Assembly: GCF_042477335.2 (NCBI RefSeq)
Contig: NC_091256.1
Location: 17,822,501 to 17,886,500, forward strand
DNA: 64,000 nt
Reading direction: 5' to 3'
Source of the DNA: Ovis canadensis
Taxonomy: Eukaryota > Chordata > Mammalia > Artiodactyla > Bovidae
The position numbers and the translations under genes are program-made. Positions 56,868-64,000 of the stretch are shown piece after piece; position 1 is the first letter of the stretch, and each line of letters opens with the position of its first letter. The notes beneath the pieces were generated by a model that was given only the letters and a program-made list of their open reading frames with translations, did no database searches and was not told where the DNA came from.

Positions 56868-57182
56868 GACTTCTCTGATAGCTCAGTTGGTAAAGAATCC
56901 ACCAGCAATGCAGGAGACCCCAGTTGGATTCCTGGGTTGGGAAGATCTGCTAGAGAAGGGATAGGCTACCCACCCCTGTATTCTTGGACTTCTCTTGTGG
57001 CTCATGTGGTAAAGAATCCGCCTGCAATGTGGGATACCTGCGTTCAATCCCTGGGTTGGGAACATCCCATGGAGAAGGGCAAGGCTACCCACTCCTTTAT
57101 TCTGGCCTAAAGAATTCCATGGTCTGTATAGTCCATGGGGTGACAAAGAGTCTGACATGACTGAGCGACTTTCACTTTCACT
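56868..57182 (+). mobile_element. Composite Bov-tA SINE: two tRNA-like heads in tandem
   Basis: Unit 1 (56868-56988) ends CCTGTATTCTT and continues into GGACTTCTCTTGTGGCTCATG; unit 2 ends GAGCGACTTTCACTTTC. Same structure and join as 43008-43312. Confidence 0.87.
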
Positions 57183-57364
57183 TTTGATTTAATTAAAGAA
57201 CTCTCTGTGTTAGACATTTTATTTATATTTTACATGGGAAGATATGGTCTTCAGATTCTGTTTTTTTCTGCTTCCTAAACACATCCTCTTACTTACTAGC
57301 TCCTAAAACAGTCTTTCTAGGATCCCAGGGAGGCCAATGAGAAGAGCTAAAGAATGCCTTCAAG

Positions 57365-57535
57365 GCAGTGTGGTATAGACAGGGTGTGGAAATTGGCCCC
57401 AGATTTATCTGGGTTTGAATCCCAGTGTCGCTACTAGTTACCTAAATTGACACTTATTCACAGAGCTCTACAAATATTTCAGATGATCATTGGTTTCATT
57501 GTCTATGAAATGAGTGTAGTAATTTCATGCATGGA
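57365..57535 (+). mobile_element. MIR SINE
   Basis: GATTTATCTGGGTTTGAATCC followed by CTACTAGTTACC and CATTGTCTATGAAATGAG. Confidence 0.7.
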
Positions 57536-57539
57536 AAGA

Positions 57540-57750
57540 TGGGCTTCCCAGATGGTACAGAGGTAAAGAGGCGGCCTTTCAATGTAGAAGAGGCAAGAGA
57601 CTCAAGTTAGTCCCTGGGCTAGGAAGATCCCCTGGAGAAGGAAATAACTGCCCACTCCAGTATTCTTGCTGGAGAAATCCATGGACAGAGGAGCCTTTTG
57701 GGCTACACTCCATGGGACTGCAAAGAGGTGGACCCTATGTGCACACACAC
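57540..57750 (+). mobile_element. Bov-tA type SINE
   Basis: TGGGCTTCCCAGATGGTACAG to GCAAAGAGGTGGACCC; inserted at the end of the MIR. Confidence 0.85.
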
Positions 57751-58614
57751 AATTAAAAAGGGAGCTAGCCTAAAATTGCCAGATATGGATAATATCAATT
57801 CCTTTCTTCTCCCTACCTTTAACTAGAGATAATGGGGATCAGGCGATTTGATCAGCCTGTTTTGGGAAATTGATGGAGGAAAAAAGGCATGTGTGGGACT
57901 GCTCTGTGAGGTAAAGCCCCCTTGCTGGAGGAGAGTTGAGGTGTATGGTCTGATCCTTTATAGAGTTTGTGATTCAAGGACTGAAAAGAACTAATGTAAG
58001 GGGAGATTTGATTCAGAATTGGTGGAGGTGGAGGTGGGGTGGGTGGTCACATTCTGAAGGTTGAACTAGCAGATGTGAAATGGGAAGTGAAAGAAAGTGA
58101 GGGGTTAATCATGATTATCAGCTTTTTGTCAAGAAAAACTGTAAGGAGTCTATGGAGCTATGAAGTGAGGCAGATTGCAGCAGAGAAAGGTCTCTTCTCT
58201 TGAGTTGATGGCACACTTGACTATGACTCACACGTTCCAGGCAGAAGATTTGGGAGCCTCAACAAATTGGCATCTAAATAGGAAAGCAAAATGCATGAAT
58301 TGCTTATAGAACAAGATGAAGTCATTTTCATTTTCTATTTACTTACATTGTAATACTGTAAGAATTTCTAAGGGTGTTATTCATTTCAAAATTTTTCATT
58401 TCAAGAAAAACAATAATATTCTAACAGGCCTATTCATGAAGAATAGTATTACCAGAATGAGAGGAAAGTAAAACTAAAACAAGATACTATTTGAATAATA
58501 TTTTGTAAATTTTATTCAAACAAAGTTTCTCTAGATGCCTTGGACTATTAACTTTTTCTCTTCTCATTTTCTTTGCCCATATATTTATAACATGAACCAC
58601 TGACAGGATTGAGT
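57751..58614. other. Unique DNA
   Basis: A short GGTGGAGGTGGAGGTGGGGTGGG tract near 58021; no gene. Confidence 0.6.
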
Positions 58615-58826
58615 TTGTTGTTGTTTAGTTGCTAAGTCGTGTCCGACTCTTTGCGAGCCCATGGACTGTAGCCCATCAGGCCTCTCTGTTCATGGGATAT
58701 CCCAGGCAAGAATACTGGGGTGGGTTGTCTTTTTCTTCTCCAGGGGATCCTCCCAACCCAGGGATCAAACCCTCATCTCCTGAATTGGCAGGTGGTTTCT
58801 TTTCCTCTGAGTCACCAGGGAAGCCC
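58615..58826 (-). mobile_element. Bov-tA type SINE
   Basis: TTGTTGTTGTTTAGTTGCTAAG to GAGTCACCAGGGAAGCCC; nearly consensus. Confidence 0.9.
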
Positions 58827-58984
58827 TGAGGATGAGTTCAATGAGTAGTTAATTGGAATTGGAAGTCACAGGAAAAAATACCTAGAGAAAATAAGATTTA
58901 TAGGTATGTACACCATTGTCTCTAGATTATTTCACTTGTTAGTCAATACATTGTAATTACAAACTATACAAATAACTAAAGTAA

Positions 58985-59190
58985 TTTAGATTCAAAGATG
59001 TTTTAGAGTCTCGTCTTGGTTTACTAGGACTGCCCTCACAAAATACCACAGACCAGGTTGTTTAAAAGACCGAACACTGTTCTCTCATATTCTGGAGGCT
59101 GGGATTTAAGGTTGAGTTGGATTTTCTTGAGCAGTCCATCCTTGGCTTTGAGATGACTACCTTCTCCTTGGGTTCTCTCTTGGCTTTCTC
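58985..59190 (-). repeat. Old mammalian interspersed repeat
   Basis: TTTACTAGGACTGCCCTCAC to TTTCTCTCTGTGTGG; likely the reverse of the family at 11865-12415. Family not named with certainty. Confidence 0.5.
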
Positions 59191-59504
59191 TCTGTGTGGA
59201 TACAGAATTAAGACTGCAACAGAAAAGTGTAGGATGGTAATATTAAGTTCAGAACACTCACAGGGCTATTAAACAATGAAACTGGGATTTTCCTTTTCCC
59301 AGACTCCACAGTGCAAGCTGTGCTTGTGTAGTGTTTGACATCAGACTGAGGCCTGAGACTAGAGATAGAAGTAGGAGCATACAGTGGGAAGGGAGCAGGG
59401 GTCACTTGAAGAGTCTTATGTAATGGAGATACATAAATGCTGATATTGAAATTATTGCTTACTTTGCTTTGAGTCAAATTACCTGTAGGCCATGTAAAAG
59501 TGTG

Positions 59505-60360
59505 TTTATTTTTTTAATTAATATGTAACTTTCATTGAAGTATAGTTGATTTGCAGTGCTGTGTTAATTTCAGGTATACAGCAAAGTGATTCAGTTTTAC
59601 ATACACATATATGTATATCTTCATGCGTATCTGTGGGCTTCCCTGGGCTTTCCTTCTGAAGTAAAGAATCTGCCTGCCAATGCAGAAGATGAGGCTTCAA
59701 GTCCTGGGTGGGGAAGGTGCCCTGGAGAAAGAAATGGTAATCACTGATAACCACTAGTTTGGTCTCTCTATCTATGAGTCTGCTTCCGTTTTGTTATATT
59801 CACTAGTTTGTTGTGTTACTGATATTCCACATATAAGGGATATCATTCAGTATCTGTCTTTCTCTGATTTATTTCACTGAGCATAATACCTTCCAAATCT
59901 ATCCATGTTGTTACAAATGGCATATTTTAATTTTTATAGATGAGTAGTATTCTATTGTATGTCTGTGTATGCACACACACACACACATAACACCACCTTT
60001 ATCCATTCATTGGCTGCTGGATACTTAGGTTATTTTCATATCTTGACAACTATAAATAATACTGCTTTGAGCAGTGGGCTTCATGTACTTTTTTGAAATA
60101 GTGGTTTTGGTTTTCTTTAAATATATACTCAGGAGTAGAACTGCTAGATTATATGGTAGCTCTATTTTTATTTTGTTGAGGAACCTTTATACTGTTTTCT
60201 GTAGTGTTTGTTGCAATTTACATACCCACCAACAGTGTGGGAGGGTTCACTTTTCTCAGTATCCTCACCAACATTTGTTTTTTGTATACCTCATTGTTTG
60301 TTTTTTTAATCTGCATTTCCCTGATGATTAATGATGCTGAGCATCTTTTCATGTGTTGCT
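59505..60360 (-). mobile_element. Older L1 3' region, interrupted by a SINE
   Basis: Runs from the TTTTTTTAATTAATATG tail to GAGCATCTTTTCATGTG. A partial SINE sits at 59635-59755. A (CA)n tract at 59973-59989 replaces part of the L1. Confidence 0.85.
59635..59755 (+). mobile_element. Partial SINE nested in L1
   Basis: GTGGGCTTCCCTGGGC to AGAAAGAAATGGTAATCAC, head half only. Confidence 0.75.
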
Positions 60361-60519
60361 ATTGAGTATTTTTAAACTGATATGTACAGGTATAAATCTT
60401 AACACCTATGCAGTTTCTTTTAGATGTGGGTCTAGGCCCTTTCCTTTAACAAGAGTTGATACAGAGTGATGAGGGCTTACGTACCACTGACAGATGTCCT
60501 GGAAATAACACTGTGTAAT

Positions 60520-60850
60520 GTCCACAGTTAAGCCTGCAAACGCCATGAGCTATTCAGGCCAATCTCCTGTTGGGGCCCTCCACCACCCACAATGAGCTCT
60601 GCGGTTCTGCCTTCTAGGAGGAAGCCCAGGCCTCGTGGGGAGGCTTCCTGAAGCTCCGCCAGCAAACCCAGCTTCAGCTGCAGACATGGCAGTGACGTCA
60701 CCTCCAGAGGAGTCCAGCTTCTAGTGTTAGTATCAACCCCAACTGGTGAGTCTCCTCTCCTGAGACCCCAACATCCTAGAGCAGAAACAGCCATCCCCAC
60801 TGCACCCTGTGTGAATTCCTCACCTTGGGACCAAAGTGGGTGTGACATGC
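60520..60850. other. G+C-rich island with a full CRE
   Basis: Stands out from AT-rich neighbours. A 106-codon minus-strand frame (60848-60528) has no recognised domain; a donor-like CTG|GTGAGT lies at about 60743-60751 on the plus strand. Confidence 0.35.
60693..60700. promoter_or_regulatory. CRE palindrome TGACGTCA
   Basis: Perfect 8-bp CREB/ATF site with a CpG kept, inside a G+C-rich 330-bp island. Function is inferred from motif only. Confidence 0.35.
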
Positions 60851-61267
60851 CATGACATGGGGGTTAGTTTATAAAAATATTTTATATTAGAAGCAACGAG
60901 AAAAACACACTTGTGGAAAATTCACAAGTTACAACAGAACGTATGTTAAAATCTGTTTCCTAACTTCCCTATTCTGTAGCCTTCTAGATGCTGTCACTGG
61001 AAGTAATGTTATTTTTTCCAGACTTATTAATGGAACTATCAGATAGTGCTGACACTCTGGCATGCATGTTTCTAACAGCTTTACTTATATTTAGTTATTT
61101 GCTCTTCATTCACCATGAGTTCTCAGGTGGTAGCTGGAAGGGAGATCGTCTGCTTCATTCTGATTTCCTTCCAAAACTGGGTGTCTGAACTGCTGTACTT
61201 TACTTCTTTTTGAATTATATTCCTCCAATACATTTGAAAATACAGTCCCTAGGGATTTGCCTGGCAG

Positions 61268-61640
61268 TCAGTTCAGTTCAGTTCAGTTCAGTTCAGTTGC
61301 TCAGTGGTGTCCTTCTCTTTCCAACCCCATGAATCGCAGCACACCAGGCCTCCCTATCCATCACCATCTCCCAGAGTTCACTCAAACTCACATCCATCGA
61401 GTCGGTGATGCCATCCAGCCATCTCATCTTCTGTCATCCCCTTCTCCTCCTGCCCCCAATCCCTCCCAGCATCAGAGTCTTTTCCAGTGAATCAACACTT
61501 CATATGAGGTGGCCAGACTACTGGAGTTTCAGCTTCAACATCAGTCCTTCCAAAGAATACCCAGGGCTGATCTCCTTCAGAATGGACTGGTTGGATCTCC
61601 TTGCAGTCCAAGGGACTCTCAAGAGTCTTCTCCAACACGA
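61268..61640 (-). mobile_element. BovB 3' end, part of a rearranged copy
   Basis: Six CAGTT pentamers (61268-61298) mark the 3' tail. The minus-strand element runs to about 61640, where it joins an oppositely oriented BovB segment. Confidence 0.92.
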
Positions 61641-61792
61641 CAGTTCCAGAAAAACATCTATTTCTGCTTTATTGACTGTGCCAAAGCTTTTGACTGTGTG
61701 GATGACAATAAACTGTGGAAAATTCTGAAAGAGATGGGAATACCAGACCACCTGACCTGCCTCTTGAGAAACCTGTATGCAGGTCAGGAAGC
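61641..61792 (+). mobile_element. Inverted BovB reverse transcriptase segment
   Basis: Plus-strand frame FQKNIYFCFIDCAKAFDCVD and MGIPDHLTCLLRNLYAGQEA, embedded between two minus-strand BovB parts. The same stretch appears on the minus strand at about 62500-62680. Confidence 0.92.
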
Positions 61793-61799
61793 TGGTGGT

Positions 61800-64000
61800 G
61801 GTGCTTTAGCATCAGTCCTTCCAAATAACACCAAGGACTGATCTCCTTTAGAATGGACTTGTTGGATCTCCTTGTAGTCCAAGGGACTCCTAAGAATTTT
61901 CTCCAACACCACAGTTCAAACGCATCAATTGTTCAGCACTCAGGTTTCTTCACAGTCCAACTTTCACATTCATACATGATCACTGGAAAAACCGTAGCCT
62001 TGACTAGATGGACCTTTGTTGGCAAAGTAATGTCTCTGCTTTTGAATGTGCTATCTAGGTTGGTCATAACTTTCCTTCCAGGGAATAAGCATCTTTTAAC
62101 TTTATGGCTGCAATCACCATCTGCAGTGATTTTGGAGCCCCCAAAAATAAAGTCTGACACTTTTCCCACTGTTTCCCCATCTATTTCCCATGAATGATGG
62201 GACCAGATGCCATGATCTTCGTTTTCTGTTTGTGGAGCTTTAAGCCGACTTTTTCACTGTTCTCTTTCACTCTCATCAAGAGGCTTTTTAATTCCTCTTC
62301 ACTTTCTGTCATAAGGGTGGTGTCATCTACATATCTGAGGTTATTAATATTTCTCCTGGCAATCTTGATTCCAGCTCGTGCTTCTTCCAGCCCAGTGTTT
62401 CTCATGATGTTGTCTGAATAGAAATTAAATAAGCAGGGTGACAATATACAGCATTGCTGTACTCCTTTTCCTATTTGGAACCAGTCTGTTGTTCCATGCC
62501 CAGTTCTGCCTGTTGCTTCCTGACCTGCATACAGATTTCTCAAGAGGCAGGTCAAGTGGTCTGGCATTCCCATCTTTTTCAGAATTTTCCACAGTTTATT
62601 GTGACATACAGTCAAAGACTTTGGCATAAAAGTTTTTAAAGACAATAAAGCAGAAATAGATGTTTTTCTGGAACTCTCTTGCTTTTTCCATGATCAAGTG
62701 GATGTTGGCATTTTGATCTCTGGTTCCTCTGCGTTTTCTAAAAGCAGCTTGAACATCTGGAAATTCACAGTTCATATATTGCTGAAGCCTGGCTTGGAGA
62801 ATTTTGAGCATTACTTTACTAGCATGTGAGATGAGGGCAATTGTGCAGTAGTTTGAGCATTCTTTGGTATTACCTTTCTTTGGGATTGGAATGAAAACTG
62901 ACCTTTTCCAGTCCTGTGGCCACTGCTGAGTTTTCCAAGTTTGGTGGCATATTGAACACAGCACTTTCACAGCATCGTCTTTCAGGATTTGAAATTGCTC
63001 CACTGGAATTCCATCACCTCCACTAGCTTTGTTCGTAGTGATGCTTTCGAAGGCCCACTTGACTTCACATTCCAGGATATCTGGCTCTAGATGAGTGATC
63101 ACACCATCGTGATTATCTGGGTCGTGAAGATCTTTTTTGTACAGTTCTTCTGTGTATTCTTGCCACCTCTTCTTAATATCTTCTGCTTCTGTTAGGTCCA
63201 TACCATTTCTGTCCTTTATCGAGCCCATCTTTGCATGAAATGTTCTCTTGGTATCTCTAATTTTCTTGAAGAAATCTCTAGTCTTTCCCATTCTCTTCTT
63301 TTCCTCTATTGCTTTGCATTGATCGCTGAGGAAGGCTTTCTTATCTCTTCTTGCTATTCTTTGGAACTCTGCATTCAGATGCTTATATCTTTCCGTTTCT
63401 CTTTTGCTTTTTGCTTCTCTTCTTTTCACAGCTATTTGTAAGGCTTCCTCAGACAGCCATTTTGCTTTTTTGCATTTTTTTTCCGTGAAGATGGTCTTGA
63501 TCCCTGTCTCCTGTACAGTGTCACAAACCTCAGTCCATAGTTCATCAGGCACTCTTATCTATCTGATCTAGTCCATTAAATCTATCCCTCACTTCCACTG
63601 CATACTCATAAGGGAGTTGATTTAGGTTATACCTGAATGGTCTTGTGGTTTTCCCTACTTTCTTCAATTTAAACCTGAATTTGGCAATAAGGAGTTCATG
63701 ATCTGAGCCACAGTTAGCTCCCGGTCTTGTTTTTGTTGACTGTATAGAGCTTCTCCATCTTTGGCTGCAAAGAATATAATCAATCTGAGTTCAGTGTTGA
63801 TCATCTGGTGATGTCCATGTGTAGAGTCTTCTCTTGTGTTGTTGGAAGGGGGTGTTTGCTATGACCAGTGCATTTTCTTGGCAAAACTCTTATTAGCCTC
63901 TGCCCTGCTTCATTCTGTATTCCAAGGGCAAATTTTCCTTTTACTCCAGATGTTTCTTGACTTCCTACTTTTGCATTCCAGTCCCCTATAATGAAAAGGA
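61800..64000 (-). mobile_element. Long BovB copy running off the window end
   Basis: Minus-strand frame 63552-62596 (318 codons) covers the linker and reverse transcriptase start, including SVFIPIPKKGNTKE. The frame 62645-62181 holds GKGVQQCCILSPC and a catalytic box read YVDD. A frameshift lies near 62600-62640. 63560-64000 holds the C-terminal part of the endonuclease, with frameshifts and stops. At least 2.2 kb, the most complete BovB here; its 5' end is outside the window. Confidence 0.92.

Noticed and set aside
62596..63552. 318-codon frame as a host gene
   Set aside because: It is BovB reverse transcriptase, shown by sister copies across the window.

Overview
The window looks like nuclear DNA of a bovid ruminant (cattle, sheep, goat or a relative). 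The evidence is the repeat content: many Bov-tA/Bov-A tRNA-Glu-derived SINEs, about ten fragments of the RTE-type LINE BovB on both strands, ruminant L1 3' ends, CHR-type SINEs and a few old MIRs. The species cannot be fixed from sequence alone. No complete host protein-coding gene was found. Most long open frames are BovB or L1 reverse transcriptase, retroviral genes, or antisense readings of SINEs.

Layout. 1-6650 is AT-rich with one SINE, a pyrimidine-rich tract, a CHR SINE and, at 5041-5152 on the minus strand, a short stretch with every mark of a 3'-terminal coding exon. 6655-18430 is a mosaic of BovB, L1/HAL1-like and SINE copies, some nested. 19.0-34.5 kb is richer in G+C. It holds an 8.2 kb gammaretrovirus-like provirus on the minus strand (20811-29009), with two 300-bp LTRs, a CAAG target duplication, a tRNA-Pro-type primer site, and gag, pol and env all broken. 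It also holds a diverged direct duplication (about 30.47-30.83 and 33.67-34.03 kb). The second copy stops where an LTR-like promoter starts, which has six 42-bp repeats each carrying ATTGG, a TATA box and a splice-donor-like site.

35.5-40.5 kb is an unreported-looking tandem duplication of about 1.8-1.9 kb (later insertions removed). The flanks show that the middle SINE is the hybrid expected from unequal recombination between two SINEs. 41-47 kb holds BovB, MIR and many SINEs, including an inverted pair of dimeric SINEs. 47.9-49.9 kb appears to be a decayed retroviral pol relic with a G+C-rich stretch inside it. 50-61 kb holds L1, MIR, CHR and SINE copies. 61.27-64.0 kb is a long BovB region with an inverted reverse-transcriptase segment, running off the window end.

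The genes do not form an operon or pathway. The main biology is retroelement insertion, nesting, recombination and decay. The best candidates for host function are the terminal exon near 5.1 kb and the two promoter-like elements near 34.3 and 48.6 kb.
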